From positions 257,095 to 321,094 of the forward strand of contig NZ_DLNQ01000005.1 in NCBI RefSeq assembly GCF_002479495.1: a stretch of DNA of 64,000 nt. The letters run 5' to 3'. Shown here one piece after another: positions 37,172 to 47,412 of the stretch (position 1 is its first letter; each line of letters opens with the position of its first letter). The stretch is from Brevundimonas sp. UBA7506 (GTDB lineage Bacteria > Pseudomonadota > Alphaproteobacteria > Caulobacterales > Caulobacteraceae). The notes under the pieces were generated by a model. That model was not told the DNA's origin and did not search any database. It saw nothing but the letters and a program-made list of their open reading frames with translations. The translations under genes and the position numbers were made by a program.

Positions 37172-37440
37172 TGACGCGACCGAACCTGGACACGGATGAA
37201 GGCAGGGCGGCTTACCGGGCCGAGCTGCGCCGCGTCGGCTGGCCGTTCCGCTGGGGCGGGATGGCGCTGATCGTGGTGGCGGCGGGACTGGTGCTGTTCG
37301 CTCGTCAGGGTCGGTTCGGACTTACGGAAGATGCGGTGACGGTCGCCTATGGCGTCCTGGCCGTGGGTTGGGCGCTGGTGATCGGTTCGATCTTCATGCG
37401 CACCCGCCACCATAAACGCCGCATGGCGGAAGGACTTTAA
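37171..37440 (+). CDS. Small two-helix membrane protein embedded in the nuo operon
   Basis: An 89-residue protein overlapping the nuoE stop by one base and ending six bases before nuoF. Two hydrophobic segments (GGMALIVVAAGLVLFA and TVAYGVLAVGWALVIGSIFM) are flanked by Arg/His/Lys-rich ends. No homology recognised. It separates nuoE from nuoF as a small accessory gene might do; assembly or regulatory role in complex I is conjecture. Confidence 0.7.
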   Translation: MTRPNLDTDEGRAAYRAELRRVGWPFRWGGMALIVVAAGLVLFARQGRFGLTEDAVTVAYGVLAVGWALVIGSIFMRTRHHKRRMAEGL

Positions 37441-37446
37441 GGGCTC

Positions 37447-38760
37447 ATGGTCGGAATCCTCGAAGACAAGGACCGCATCTTCACCAACCTCTATGGTTTC
37501 CATGATTGGGGCCTGGAGGGGGCGAAGCAGCGCGGCGCGTGGAACGCCACCAAGGACATGCTGGACCTTGGCCGTGACTGGATCATCAACAACGTCAAGA
37601 ACTCGGGCCTGCGCGGACGCGGCGGCGCCGGTTTCTCGACTGGCCTGAAGTGGTCCTTCATGCCCAAGGAAGTGAAGGATCGTCCTCACTACCTGGTCAT
37701 CAACGCTGACGAATCCGAGCCCGCGACCTGCAAGGACCGCGAGATCATGCGTCATGATCCGCAACTGCTGATCGAGGGCGCGCTGATCGCCTCCTTCGCC
37801 ATGCAGGCCCACGCTTGCTACATCTACCTGCGCGGCGAATACGTGCTGGAGCGCGAGCGTATGGAGGCCGCCGTCAAGCAGGCCTATGAGGCCAAGCTGA
37901 TCGGCGACAACAACGTCCACGGCTGGGACTTCCACGTCTATATCCACCACGGCGCCGGCGCATACATCTGCGGCGAAGAGACGGCTCTGCTGGAAAGCCT
38001 GGAGGGCAAGAAGGGCCAGCCGCGCCTTAAGCCGCCGTTCCCGGCCGGCGCCGGCCTCTATGGCTGCCCGACGACCGTGAATAACGTGGAATCCATCGCC
38101 GTGGTCGGCACCATCCTGCGCCGCGGCGCGGACTGGTTCGCCAGCTTCGGCCGTCCGAACAACACCGGCACCAAGCTGATGTCGCTGTCGGGGCACATCA
38201 ATACGCCGTGCGTGGTCGAAGAAGCCATGTCGATCCCGCTGCGCCAGCTGATCGAGGATCACGGCGGCGGCGTGCGCGGCGGCTGGGGCAACCTGAAGGC
38301 CATCATTCCGGGCGGCGCGTCCTGCCCGGTCATCACGCGCGAACAGGCCGAAACCGTCCTGATGGACTTCGACTCCATGCGCGAAATGCGTTCGTCGCTG
38401 GGCACGGCCGGCGTGACCGTGATGGACGAGTCCACCGACATCGTTAAGGCGATCGCCCGCATCAGCTACTTCTTCAAGCACGAGAGCTGCGGCCAGTGCA
38501 CGCCATGCCGCGAAGGCACCGGCTGGATGTGGCGCGTGCTGGAACGCATGGCCGTGGGCGACGCTGATCCGTCGGAAATCGACCTGCTGCTCGACGTGGC
38601 CGGTCAGGTCGAAGGCCATACCATCTGCGCCCTCGGCGACGCCGCGGCCTGGCCTGTTCAAGGCCTGATCCGCCACTTCCGTCACGAGATTGAAGACCGC
38701 ATCAACACCTACCGCAGCCGCCGCGCGAACTTCGCCGGCCACGCGATCGCGGCGGAGTAA
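37447..38760 (+). CDS. nuoF: NADH-quinone oxidoreductase subunit F
   Basis: 437-residue NADH-binding subunit, carrying FMN and a 4Fe-4S cluster. [23 protein letters not shown] binds the nucleotide, [12 protein letters not shown] and [28 protein letters not shown] follow, and [23 protein letters not shown] supplies the Cys ligands of cluster N3 with the fourth Cys further on ([13 protein letters not shown]). Confidence 0.97.
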   Translation: MVGILEDKDRIFTNLYGFHDWGLEGAKQRGAWNATKDMLDLGRDWIINNVKNSGLRGRGGAGFSTGLKWSFMPKEVKDRPHYLVINADESEPATCKDREIMRHDPQLLIEGALIASFAMQAHACYIYLRGEYVLERERMEAAVKQAYEAKLIGDNNVHGWDFHVYIHHGAGAYICGEETALLESLEGKKGQPRLKPPFPAGAGLYGCPTTVNNVESIAVVGTILRRGADWFASFGRPNNTGTKLMSLSGHINTPCVVEEAMSIPLRQLIEDHGGGVRGGWGNLKAIIPGGASCPVITREQAETVLMDFDSMREMRSSLGTAGVTVMDESTDIVKAIARISYFFKHESCGQCTPCREGTGWMWRVLERMAVGDADPSEIDLLLDVAGQVEGHTICALGDAAAWPVQGLIRHFRHEIEDRINTYRSRRANFAGHAIAAE

Positions 38761-38765
38761 ACGTA

Positions 38766-40811
38766 ATGCCTATCGCCAAGGTCAACGGCGTCGAAACCGA
38801 GTTCGAACCCGGCATGACGGTTCTGCAGGTCGCAGAGCGCGCCGGTCAGGAGATCCCGCGTTTCTGCTACCACGAGCGTCTGTCCATCGCCGGCAACTGC
38901 CGGATGTGCCTGGTTGAAGTGAAGCCCGGACCGCCGAAGCCGCAGGCTTCGTGCGCCCTTCCGGCCATGGACGGCCAGGAAATCTTCACCGACACGCCGA
39001 TGGTCAAGAAGGCCCGTGAAGGGGTGATGGAGTTCCTGCTCATCAACCACCCGCTGGACTGCCCGATCTGCGACCAGGGCGGCGAGTGCGACCTGCAGGA
39101 CCAGGCTGTCGGCTACGGCCGTGACGGTTCGCGCTATGGCGAGAACAAGCGCGCGGTCGAAGAAAAGAACATGGGCCCGACGGTCAAGACGTTCATGACG
39201 CGCTGCATCCAGTGCACGCGTTGCGTTCGCTTCATCACCGAAGTGGCCGGCGTCCCGGACATCGGCATGATCTCGCGCGGCGAAAGCGCCGAGATTACGA
39301 CCTATCTGGAAAAGAACATCGACAGCGAGCTGTCGGGCAACGTCAACGACCTGTGCCCGGTGGGCGCCCTGACGCACCGTCCCTGGCAGTACCACTATCG
39401 TCCGTGGGAGCTGAAGAAGACCGAGACCATCGACGTCATGGACGCCCTGGGCTCGAACATCCGCGCCGACGCGCGCGGCGCCGAGGTCATGCGCGTTCTG
39501 CCGCGCGTGAACGAGGGCATCAACGAAGAGTGGCTGTCGGACCGCTCGCGCTACGCCGTTGACGGCCTGCAGGCGCGTCGTCTGGACCGTCCGTGGGTGC
39601 GTGAGAACGGCAAGCTGCGCGTCGCCTCGTGGGACGAGGCGCTCTCGGCTGTCGCGACCAAGATCAAGGAGGCCTCGGCCGACCGCATCGGCGTCATCGC
39701 CGGCGACCTGCAGGACGCCGAGTCGATGAAGGCCGCGCTGGACCTGTTCCGCGCCCTGGGCTCGGCCAACACCGATTGCCGTCAGGACGGCGCGGCGATC
39801 GGGCAGGGGGCTCGCGAGGGCTGGCTGTTCAACTCCGGCCTGCAAGGCATTGAAAACGCTGACGCCATCCTGATCGTGGGCGCCAACCCGCGCGTCGAGG
39901 CGCCGCTGCTCAACGCCCGCATTCGCAAGACCTGGCTGAAGGGCGCCGCCGAGATCGGCGTCATCGGCGAACAGGTCGATCTGACCTATGACTACAACTA
40001 CCTGGGCGCCGGTTCGAAGACCGTCGGCAAGCTGCCCAAGGCCGCCGTCGACTTCCTGACCAAGGCTGAACGCCCGGCGATCATCATCGGCGCGGGCGCC
40101 CTGACCGGCGAAACCGGCGCGGCCGTGCTGAACGCCCTAGGCGCGCTGGCCAAGAAGGTCGGCGTGGTCAAGGACGGCTGGAACGGCTTCAACGTCCTGC
40201 ACACCGCCGCGGCGCGCGTCGGCGGTCTGGACATGGGCTTCGTCCCCGCCGAGGGCGGTCTGGACGTGGCCGGCATGCTGAAGCCGGGCGCGCTGGACGT
40301 TCTGTTCCTGCTGGGCGCCGATGAAGTGAACGCCTCGGGCTCGGACGCCTTCCGCGTCTATCTGGGTTCGCACGGCGATCGCGGCGCGCACGGCGCCGAC
40401 GTCATCCTGCCGGGCGCCGCCTATACCGAGAAGTCGGGCCTGTACGTGAACACCGAGGGCCGGGTGCAGATGGCCGAACGCGTCGTCTTCCCGAAGGGCG
40501 AGGCCAAGGAAGACTGGGCCGTCATCCGCGCCCTGTCGGAACGGCTCGGCTGCAAGCTGCCGTTCGACACCCTGGAGCAACTGCGCGCCAAGCTGATGGG
40601 CGATCACCCGACCTTCGGCCGCATCGACTATCTGGCCCCGGCCGCGTCGTTCGACGTGGCGGCCCTGGGCGCCAAGGGCGACCTGGGCGACGTCGCCTTC
40701 GTCTCGACCATTGTCGACCCCTACCTGACCAACCCGATCGCGCGCGCCAGCGAAACCATGGCCCAACTGTCCGCTGAGCGGACGGCCCCGGTCGTTCTGG
40801 CGGCGGAGTAA
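38766..40811 (+). CDS. nuoG: NADH-quinone oxidoreductase subunit G
   Basis: 681-residue 75-kDa subunit. The N-terminal 2Fe-2S ferredoxin-like region is IPRFCYHERLSIAGNCRMCLVEV with later PQASCALP; the His-Cys-ligated 4Fe-4S region HPLDCPICDQGGECDLQDQ and the CIQCTRCVRFITEVAG cluster region follow. The long remainder is a molybdopterin oxidoreductase-like fold without molybdenum motifs. Starts five bases after nuoF. Confidence 0.96.
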   Translation: MPIAKVNGVETEFEPGMTVLQVAERAGQEIPRFCYHERLSIAGNCRMCLVEVKPGPPKPQASCALPAMDGQEIFTDTPMVKKAREGVMEFLLINHPLDCPICDQGGECDLQDQAVGYGRDGSRYGENKRAVEEKNMGPTVKTFMTRCIQCTRCVRFITEVAGVPDIGMISRGESAEITTYLEKNIDSELSGNVNDLCPVGALTHRPWQYHYRPWELKKTETIDVMDALGSNIRADARGAEVMRVLPRVNEGINEEWLSDRSRYAVDGLQARRLDRPWVRENGKLRVASWDEALSAVATKIKEASADRIGVIAGDLQDAESMKAALDLFRALGSANTDCRQDGAAIGQGAREGWLFNSGLQGIENADAILIVGANPRVEAPLLNARIRKTWLKGAAEIGVIGEQVDLTYDYNYLGAGSKTVGKLPKAAVDFLTKAERPAIIIGAGALTGETGAAVLNALGALAKKVGVVKDGWNGFNVLHTAAARVGGLDMGFVPAEGGLDVAGMLKPGALDVLFLLGADEVNASGSDAFRVYLGSHGDRGAHGADVILPGAAYTEKSGLYVNTEGRVQMAERVVFPKGEAKEDWAVIRALSERLGCKLPFDTLEQLRAKLMGDHPTFGRIDYLAPAASFDVAALGAKGDLGDVAFVSTIVDPYLTNPIARASETMAQLSAERTAPVVLAAE

Positions 40812-40814
40812 ATC

Positions 40815-41891
40815 ATGGACGCTGCGACCTCCTTCTGGGCCACCCCCATCGGCTGGACCCTCGCCACCATCGGCGGCATCCTGATCGTCACGGTCGGGAT
40901 CCTGATCTCGCTGGCCTTCCTGCTGCTGGCTGACCGCAAGATCTGGGCCGGTGTCCAACTGCGCAAGGGCCCCAACGTGGTCGGCCCCTTCGGCCTGCTG
41001 CAGTCCTTCGCCGACTTCTTCAAGTTCGTGCTCAAGGAAATCGTCGTCCCGTCGGGCTCCGACAAGGTCGTCTTCCTGGCCGCGCCGCTGATCACCTTCA
41101 TCCTGGCCTTCATCGCCTGGGCGGTGATCCCGTTCGCGCCGGGCTGGGTGATCTCGGACCTGAACGTCGGGGTGCTCTACATCCTCGCGATCAGCTCGCT
41201 GGGCGTCTACGGCATCATCATGGGGGGCTGGGCTTCGAACTCGAAGTATCCCTTCCTGGGCTCGCTGCGTTCGGCGGCGCAGATGGTGTCCTACGAGGTC
41301 TCGATGGGCCTGGTCATCATCAACGTCATCCTGCTGGCCGGGACGATGAACCTGACGCAGATCGTGACGGCGCAGTCGGGCTGGATCTACGAGTGGAACA
41401 TGTTCGGCGGCGGCCTCGACACCCTGCCGACCATCGTGGTCATGCTGCCCATGACCATCGTCTTCTTCATCTCGGCCCTGGCCGAGACCAACCGTCCGCC
41501 CTTCGACCTGCCCGAAGCGGAGTCGGAACTGGTGGCCGGTTATCAGGTCGAATATTCCTCGACGCCCTATCTGCTGTTCATGATCGGCGAGTACGCCAAC
41601 ATCGTCTTCATGTGCGCCATGATCAGCCTGCTGTTCTGCGGCGGCTGGAACCCGGGCTTCCCGACCGACTTCCTCGACAGCTGGCCGACCTTCCTGGCCA
41701 ACCTGTTCTACTTCCTGGTCCTGGCGACCAAGATCGTCTTCTGGTTCTTCATGATCGCCCTGGTGAAGGCCTTCGTGCCTCGCTACCGCTACGACCAGCT
41801 GATGCGCCTGGGCTGGAAGATCTTCCTGCCGGCCTCGCTGGTGGCCGTGGTGGTCGTGGCGGCCTGGCGCGTCTTCGCGGTGGGCGCGTGA
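40815..41891 (+). CDS. nuoH: NADH-quinone oxidoreductase subunit H
   Basis: 358-residue membrane subunit contacting the quinone chamber. [62 protein letters not shown] and [29 protein letters not shown] are the conserved ND1 blocks with the loop Glu/Asp residues at the quinone entrance. Ends one base into the next ATG. Confidence 0.97.
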   Translation: MDAATSFWATPIGWTLATIGGILIVTVGILISLAFLLLADRKIWAGVQLRKGPNVVGPFGLLQSFADFFKFVLKEIVVPSGSDKVVFLAAPLITFILAFIAWAVIPFAPGWVISDLNVGVLYILAISSLGVYGIIMGGWASNSKYPFLGSLRSAAQMVSYEVSMGLVIINVILLAGTMNLTQIVTAQSGWIYEWNMFGGGLDTLPTIVVMLPMTIVFFISALAETNRPPFDLPEAESELVAGYQVEYSSTPYLLFMIGEYANIVFMCAMISLLFCGGWNPGFPTDFLDSWPTFLANLFYFLVLATKIVFWFFMIALVKAFVPRYRYDQLMRLGWKIFLPASLVAVVVVAAWRVFAVGA

Positions 41892-42118
41892 TGGGCGTTC
41901 GCGCCACATCACTGCTTGCGCTGGCCTTCGCCGCCGGCCTGTCGGCCTGCACCTTCAAGCCGATCGAGCCGGCTGCGCCTGAAGGCGCGGCGGCTCGGAT
42001 GGATCGCGTCGAGCGCGAACGTCGGGACGAGGCGGACAAGCGGGCCCATTGCCAGCGTCTGTCGCGCGACGATCCGCGTTTTGATCGCGACGATTGCAAG
42101 CGGCAGGTGGGCGGATGA
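41891..42118 (+). CDS. Small lipoprotein in the nuo operon (first of a related pair)
   Basis: A 75-residue protein overlapping nuoH by one base. [20 protein letters not shown] is a lipoprotein signal (Cys20); the mature part is charged and ends RAHCQRLSRDDPRFDRDDC plus a short tail. It shares C-x2-L-x(6-7)-R-x-x-R-x2-C with the neighbour, suggesting a duplicated pair with an intra-chain disulphide. Overlaps the next gene by four bases. Accessory role in complex I is speculation. Confidence 0.7.
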   Translation: MGVRATSLLALAFAAGLSACTFKPIEPAAPEGAAARMDRVERERRDEADKRAHCQRLSRDDPRFDRDDCKRQVGG

Positions 42119-42327
42119 AACAGGCCGTCGTCATGATCATTGCCCTGGCCGCGCCCTTGCTGGCGTCGGCCTGTGCCCCGTATGAGGCCGATCCGGTCTC
42201 GGTCTATCAGTGGGAACGCAAGATGGAGCAGGTGCAGCGGCAGGAAGCCGAACGCCAGCGCGTCTGTGGAACCCTCGACAAGGAAAGCGCGCGCTATCAA
42301 CGCGAGTGCGCCGGAGTGAAATCGTAA
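42115..42327 (+). CDS. Small lipoprotein in the nuo operon (second of a related pair)
   Basis: A 70-residue protein with lipoprotein signal [20 protein letters not shown] (Cys20) and a short charged helix ([20 protein letters not shown]) followed by [17 protein letters not shown], which resembles the C-terminal cysteine motif of the preceding protein. It begins four bases before the previous stop (ATGA) and ends one base into nuoI. The tight coupling argues it is translated together with complex I subunits. Confidence 0.7.
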   Translation: MKQAVVMIIALAAPLLASACAPYEADPVSVYQWERKMEQVQRQEAERQRVCGTLDKESARYQRECAGVKS

Positions 42328-42818
42328 TGCTGACCCGTATCGTTCAGGCGGCCAAGGGCGCGATGCTGACCGACGTGTTCGGCGCCGTCGGCCTGTCGCT
42401 GAAATACATGGCCAAGCCCAAGGCCACCGTGAACTATCCGTTCGAGCGCAACCCGCAGTCGCCGCGTTTCCGCGGCGAACACGCGCTGCGTCGCTATCCG
42501 AACGGTGAAGAGCGCTGCATCGCCTGCAAGCTGTGCGAGGCCATCTGCCCGGCGCAAGCCATCACCATCGAGGCCGAACCGCGCGCCGACGGCAGCCGCC
42601 GCACGACGCGCTACGACATCGACATGGTCAAGTGCATCTACTGCGGCCTGTGCCAGGAGGCCTGCCCGGTGGACGCCATCGTCGAGGGACCGAACAGCGA
42701 GTTCGCCACCGAGACGCGCGAAGAACTGCTCTATGACAAGGCCCGACTGCTGGACAACGGCGACCGCTGGGAACGGCTGATCGCGAAGAATCTGGAACTC
42801 GACGCTCCGTATCGCTAA
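42327..42818 (+). CDS. nuoI: NADH-quinone oxidoreductase subunit I
   Basis: 163-residue 23-kDa subunit with two 4Fe-4S clusters (N6a, N6b). [20 protein letters not shown] and [20 protein letters not shown] are two ferredoxin CxxCxxCxxxCP motifs at about 65 and 105. The ATG at 42327 overlaps the upstream lipoprotein stop. Confidence 0.97.
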   Translation: MLTRIVQAAKGAMLTDVFGAVGLSLKYMAKPKATVNYPFERNPQSPRFRGEHALRRYPNGEERCIACKLCEAICPAQAITIEAEPRADGSRRTTRYDIDMVKCIYCGLCQEACPVDAIVEGPNSEFATETREELLYDKARLLDNGDRWERLIAKNLELDAPYR

Positions 42819-42881
42819 ACCGAGCCGCGATTCCGCCACGGGATCGCTGCGCAAGACTTTGAAGGGGGCTTTGTCCCACCC

Positions 42882-43508
42882 ATGCTGCAAGGCATAGCGT
42901 TTTATCTACTGGCGACGGTCGCCGTGGTTTCGGCCCTTCTGGTCGTGACCGCGCGCAATCCCGTGCACTCCGTCCTGTGGCTGATCCTCAGCTTCTTCTC
43001 GGCCGCCGGCCTGTTCGTCCTGCTGGGCGCAGAGTTCCTGGCCATGCTGCTGGTGGTCGTCTACGTCGGCGCCGTCGCGGTGCTGTTCCTGTTCGTGGTC
43101 ATGATGCTGGACGTCGACTTCGTCCGCCTCCGCGAAGGCTACGCCCGCTACCTGCCGCTGGCCGGGGTCGTCGCCGGCGTCTTGCTGGCCGAGATGATCA
43201 TGGTGTCGATCACCGTGGTGCAGGGCGGGGCGGCCAAGGCCGCGATCGCGCCGGTCGTCGCCGGCCCTGACGCCTCGAACGTCGAGGTGATCGGCCGCGT
43301 CCTCTACACGGACTACGTCTACTTCTTCCAGGCTGCGGGCATCGTGCTGCTGATCGCCATGATCGGCGCCATCGTCCTGACCCTGCGTCATCGTCCCGGC
43401 GTCCGCCGTCAGGACCTGGCCGCCCAGGCCAACCGCGAACGCGCCAAGGCCGTCGAGGTCAAGTCGGTCGCCACCGGCCAGGGCGTCACCCCCGAGGAGC
43501 TTCTGTGA
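42882..43508 (+). CDS. nuoJ: NADH-quinone oxidoreductase subunit J
   Basis: 208-residue ND6-like membrane subunit with five hydrophobic helices. [59 protein letters not shown] carries the pi-bulge helix region conserved in NuoJ. It begins after a 63-base gap and ends overlapping nuoK. Confidence 0.95.
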   Translation: MLQGIAFYLLATVAVVSALLVVTARNPVHSVLWLILSFFSAAGLFVLLGAEFLAMLLVVVYVGAVAVLFLFVVMMLDVDFVRLREGYARYLPLAGVVAGVLLAEMIMVSITVVQGGAAKAAIAPVVAGPDASNVEVIGRVLYTDYVYFFQAAGIVLLIAMIGAIVLTLRHRPGVRRQDLAAQANRERAKAVEVKSVATGQGVTPEELL

Positions 43509-43816
43509 TGGACATCTCGCTCCAGCACTATCTGGCGGTCGCCGCCATGCTGTTCACCATCGGCGTGTTCGGCATCTTCGTGAACCGCAAGAACGTCATC
43601 ATCATCCTGATGTCGGTCGAGCTGATCCTGCTCGCGGTGAACATCAACTTCGTCGCCTTCTCGACCTATCTCAACGATGTGTCGGGTCAGCTGATGGCCA
43701 TGTTCGTCCTGACCGTCGCCGCGGCTGAAGCCGCCGTCGGCCTGGCGATCCTGGTGACCTTCTTCCGTAACCGCGGCGACATCGCGGTTGACGACGCCTC
43801 CGTGATGAAGGGCTGA
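43508..43816 (+). CDS. nuoK: NADH-quinone oxidoreductase subunit K
   Basis: 102-residue ND4L-like subunit with three membrane helices and buried Glu in [22 protein letters not shown]; the second Glu is in [23 protein letters not shown] 43508 follows a GTG at 43505, and overlaps the nuoJ stop by one base. Confidence 0.96.
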   Translation: MDISLQHYLAVAAMLFTIGVFGIFVNRKNVIIILMSVELILLAVNINFVAFSTYLNDVSGQLMAMFVLTVAAAEAAVGLAILVTFFRNRGDIAVDDASVMKG

Positions 43817-43824
43817 TCGGAACC

Positions 43825-45912
43825 GTGACTATCCAGACTCTCGTCACTCTCGGCGTCTTCGCCCCCCTTCTGGGGGCGATGATCGCTGGCTTCTTCGGTC
43901 GCCGGATCGGGAACATCGCCTCGCAGTCGGTCACGACCGGCTTGCTGTTCTTCTCGTGCGCGGTCTCGTGGATCGTGTTCAGCCAGTGGACCTGGGGGGG
44001 GCTCGACGCCTTCACCGTCCACATCGCGCCCTTCATCCACGTCGGCGACTTCCAGTCGAACTGGTCGATCCGCGTGGACGCGATGTCGGCCACCATGCTG
44101 ATCGTGGTGACGACGGTGTCGTCGCTGGTTCACCTCTATTCCTGGGGCTATATGGCCGAGGACGACAGTCGTCCTCGTTTCTTCGCCTACCTGTCGCTGT
44201 TCACCTTCATGATGTTGGCGCTGGTGACGGCCGCCGACTTCCTGCAGATGTTCTTTGGCTGGGAAGGCGTGGGTCTGGCGTCGTATCTGCTGATCGGCTT
44301 CTGGTACAAGAAGGACACCGCCTCGGCCGCCGCCATCAAGGCCTTCGTGGTCAACCGCGTCGGTGATTTCGGCTTCCTGCTCGGCATGATGACCGTGTTC
44401 TGGATGTTCGGCACGATCGAGTTCGCCAAGCTGTTCCCGCTGATCGCCGGCAAGGTCGGCACGGGCTGGGAATTCCTCGGCTACACCTGGTCGGCGCTGG
44501 ATCTGGCCGGTCTGCTGCTCTTCATCGGCGCCATGGGCAAGTCGGCCCAGTTCTTCCTGCACACCTGGCTTCCGGACGCCATGGAGGGCCCGACGCCCGT
44601 GTCGGCCCTGATCCACGCGGCGACCATGGTCACGGCCGGCGTCTACATGGTCTGCCTGCTGTCGCCGCTCTATGAGCACGCCCCGACGGCGTCGCTGTTC
44701 ATCGCCATCATCGGCGGGATCACGGCCATCTTCGCCGCCACCGTCGGCATGATGCAGAACGACATCAAGCGCGTGATCGCCTACTCGACCTGCTCGCAAC
44801 TGGGCTACATGTTCTTCGCTGCCGGCGTTGGCGCCTATCAGCCCGCCATGTTCCACCTGTTCACGCACGCCTTCTTCAAGGCCCTGCTGTTCCTGGGCGC
44901 CGGTTCGGTGATCCACGGCATGCACCATGAGCAGGACATGCGGAACATGGGCGGTTTGGCTAGGTTGCTGCCTATTACCTACGGCGTGATGATGATCGGC
45001 ACCATCGCCATCACCGGCTTGGGGATTCCTGGCGTCTGGGGGCTGTCGGGCTTCTATTCCAAGGACTCCATTCTCGAGAGCGCCTATGCGGCGGCGACGA
45101 CCGGCCACTCGGCCGCGGGCATGTTCGCCTTCGTCATCGGCATCTCGGCGGCCCTGCTGACGGCCTACTATTCGTGGCGTCTGGTCTTCATGACCTTCCA
45201 CGGCACGGCCAAGTGGAAGGAAGAGGAGGGCGCGCATCACGCCGATGACCACGCCTCGCATGCCCAGCTGGAAACGCATTCCGAGCCTCTGGATGGCCAC
45301 GGTCATGACGACCATGCGCACGACGACCATCACCATGGTCCGCTGTCGCCGCATGAGAGCCCGCTGCCCATGGTCGTGCCGTTGCTGGTGCTGTCGATCG
45401 GCGCTGTGTTCGCGGGCATGATCTTCGCCCCGCACTTCATCGGTCACCATGAGGCCGAGTTCTGGCGCGGCGCCATCTTTGTCGGCAGCGCCAACCACGT
45501 CCTGCACGAGAGCCACAACGTCCCGACCTGGGTGAAGTGGGCGCCGCTGGTCGTGACCCTGCTGGGCACCTTCGCCGCCTTCTGGATCTACGTCCTCAAG
45601 GAAGGCGTCGCCAAGCAGTGGGCCGACCGCAAGGGACCGCTGTGGACCTTCCTCTACAACAAGTGGTTCTTCGATGAGCTGTATGACGCCGTCTTCGTGA
45701 AGGGCGCCAAGGCCCTCGGCGACTTCTTCTGGAAGATCGGCGACGTGAAGATCATCGACGGTCTCGGCCCCAATGGCGCGGCCTGGGCTTCGCTGAAATC
45801 GGGCGGCTGGCTGTCGCGCTTCCAGTCCGGTTTCGTCTACTTCTATGCATTCGTGATGCTGATCGGCGTGGCTGTGTTCCTTGCCTTCGCCATCTTCACG
45901 TGGGGAGCCTGA
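43825..45912 (+). CDS. nuoL: NADH-quinone oxidoreductase subunit L (with His-rich insert)
   Basis: 695-residue antiporter-like subunit, the distal proton pump of complex I with the long lateral helix. [57 protein letters not shown] and [31 protein letters not shown] are conserved, including the key Lys and His. Residues about 470-510 form a loop with thirteen His and many Asp ([11 protein letters not shown] ... [16 protein letters not shown]), which may bind divalent metals. It lies between helices near the C-terminal half. Confidence 0.96.
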   Translation: MTIQTLVTLGVFAPLLGAMIAGFFGRRIGNIASQSVTTGLLFFSCAVSWIVFSQWTWGGLDAFTVHIAPFIHVGDFQSNWSIRVDAMSATMLIVVTTVSSLVHLYSWGYMAEDDSRPRFFAYLSLFTFMMLALVTAADFLQMFFGWEGVGLASYLLIGFWYKKDTASAAAIKAFVVNRVGDFGFLLGMMTVFWMFGTIEFAKLFPLIAGKVGTGWEFLGYTWSALDLAGLLLFIGAMGKSAQFFLHTWLPDAMEGPTPVSALIHAATMVTAGVYMVCLLSPLYEHAPTASLFIAIIGGITAIFAATVGMMQNDIKRVIAYSTCSQLGYMFFAAGVGAYQPAMFHLFTHAFFKALLFLGAGSVIHGMHHEQDMRNMGGLARLLPITYGVMMIGTIAITGLGIPGVWGLSGFYSKDSILESAYAAATTGHSAAGMFAFVIGISAALLTAYYSWRLVFMTFHGTAKWKEEEGAHHADDHASHAQLETHSEPLDGHGHDDHAHDDHHHGPLSPHESPLPMVVPLLVLSIGAVFAGMIFAPHFIGHHEAEFWRGAIFVGSANHVLHESHNVPTWVKWAPLVVTLLGTFAAFWIYVLKEGVAKQWADRKGPLWTFLYNKWFFDELYDAVFVKGAKALGDFFWKIGDVKIIDGLGPNGAAWASLKSGGWLSRFQSGFVYFYAFVMLIGVAVFLAFAIFTWGA

Positions 45913-45917
45913 GCCTC

Positions 45918-47405
45918 GTGCCTCACATTCTGAGCATCGTCACCTTCCTGCCGCTGGTCGGCGCCGGCCTGCTGCTTCTGGCCGGCATGATGAACAAGGG
46001 CGGCCAGGACGCCGCGGCCCCGGCCGCGCGCTGGATCGCCCTGGGCACCACCCTGGTGGTGCTGGCGGTTTCCGTTCTGCTGGTGGCCCAGTTCGATCCG
46101 TCGAACCCGGCCTATCAGTTCGTTGAAAACTACGCCTGGTTCGCCGGCGCCGGTTATCACCTGGGCGTGGACGGGATCTCGATCCTGTTCGTTCTGCTGA
46201 CCGCCTTCCTGATGCCGATCTGCATCGTGGCCAGCTGGAAGTCGATCGAGACGCGCGTCGTCGAATACATGGTCGCCTTCCTGGTGCTGGAGACCCTGGT
46301 CATCGGCGTCTTCACCTCGCTGGACCTCTTCCTCTTCTACATCTTCTTCGAAGGCACCCTGGTGCCGATGTTCCTGATCATCGGCATCTGGGGCGGGGCG
46401 AACCGGATCTACGCCTCATACAAGTTCTTCCTCTACACCCTGCTGGGGTCGGTGCTGATGCTGCTGGCCATGCTGTGGATGGCCCATGAGACGGGCACCA
46501 CCAGCATCCCCGAGCTGAAGAAATACGCCTTCGATCCGGCTGTTCAGCCGATCCTGTGGCTGGCCTTCTTCGCCTCGTTCGCAGTGAAGATGCCGATGTG
46601 GCCGGTTCACACCTGGCTGCCCGACGCCCACGTTCAGGCGCCGACGGCCGGTTCGGTCATCCTGGCCGGCATCCTGCTGAAGCTCGGCGGTTACGGCTTC
46701 ATCCTGTTCAACCTGCCGATGTTCCCGCAGGCGTCGCAGATGTTCACGCCCCTGGTCTTCACCCTGTCGGTGATCGCCGTGGTCTACACCTCGCTGGTCG
46801 CCTTCCGTCAGACCGACATCAAGAAGCTGATCGCCTATTCGTCGGTTGCTCACATGGGCTTCGTGACCATGGGCATCTTCGCCGGCAACGACACCGGGGT
46901 GCAGGGCGCGGTCTTCCAGATGTTGAGCCACGGCCTGATCTCGGGCGCGCTCTTCCTCTGCGTCGGCGTGGTCTATGACCGGATGCACACGCGTGAGATC
47001 GCCTTCTACGGCGGCCTGACCGCGCGGATGCCCTGGTACGCCGCCATCTTCCTGATGTTCACCATGGCCAATGTCGGCCTGCCGGGCACCTCGGGCTTTA
47101 TCGGCGAAGTGCTGACGATGACCGGCGCCTATCAGGTCTCGACCTGGACGGCCCTGATCGCGGCCTCGGGCGTCATCTTCTCGGCGGTCTACGCCCTGAC
47201 GCTGTTCCGCAACGTCATGTATGGCGAGATCAAGAACCCGGCCCTGCAGACCATCACGGACATCGACAAGCGCGAGCTGCTGATCTTCGTGCCGCTGATC
47301 GTCGGCACCATCTGGCTGGGCCTCTATCCCAACGCCGTCCTCGACTACACCGGGCCGACTGTTGAGGCCCTGACGACCGCCTATCGCGCAGCCATCGGCG
47401 GGTGA
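45918..47405 (+). CDS. nuoM: NADH-quinone oxidoreductase subunit M
   Basis: 495-residue antiporter-like subunit. [15 protein letters not shown] starts the first helix, [41 protein letters not shown] carries the key Glu, and [35 protein letters not shown] the key Lys/His. GTG 45918 is preferred because GGAG lies about nine bases upstream and follows the nuoL stop; another in-frame GTG at 45900 lies inside nuoL. Confidence 0.96.
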   Translation: MPHILSIVTFLPLVGAGLLLLAGMMNKGGQDAAAPAARWIALGTTLVVLAVSVLLVAQFDPSNPAYQFVENYAWFAGAGYHLGVDGISILFVLLTAFLMPICIVASWKSIETRVVEYMVAFLVLETLVIGVFTSLDLFLFYIFFEGTLVPMFLIIGIWGGANRIYASYKFFLYTLLGSVLMLLAMLWMAHETGTTSIPELKKYAFDPAVQPILWLAFFASFAVKMPMWPVHTWLPDAHVQAPTAGSVILAGILLKLGGYGFILFNLPMFPQASQMFTPLVFTLSVIAVVYTSLVAFRQTDIKKLIAYSSVAHMGFVTMGIFAGNDTGVQGAVFQMLSHGLISGALFLCVGVVYDRMHTREIAFYGGLTARMPWYAAIFLMFTMANVGLPGTSGFIGEVLTMTGAYQVSTWTALIAASGVIFSAVYALTLFRNVMYGEIKNPALQTITDIDKRELLIFVPLIVGTIWLGLYPNAVLDYTGPTVEALTTAYRAAIGG

Positions 47406-47412
47406 GAGCATA

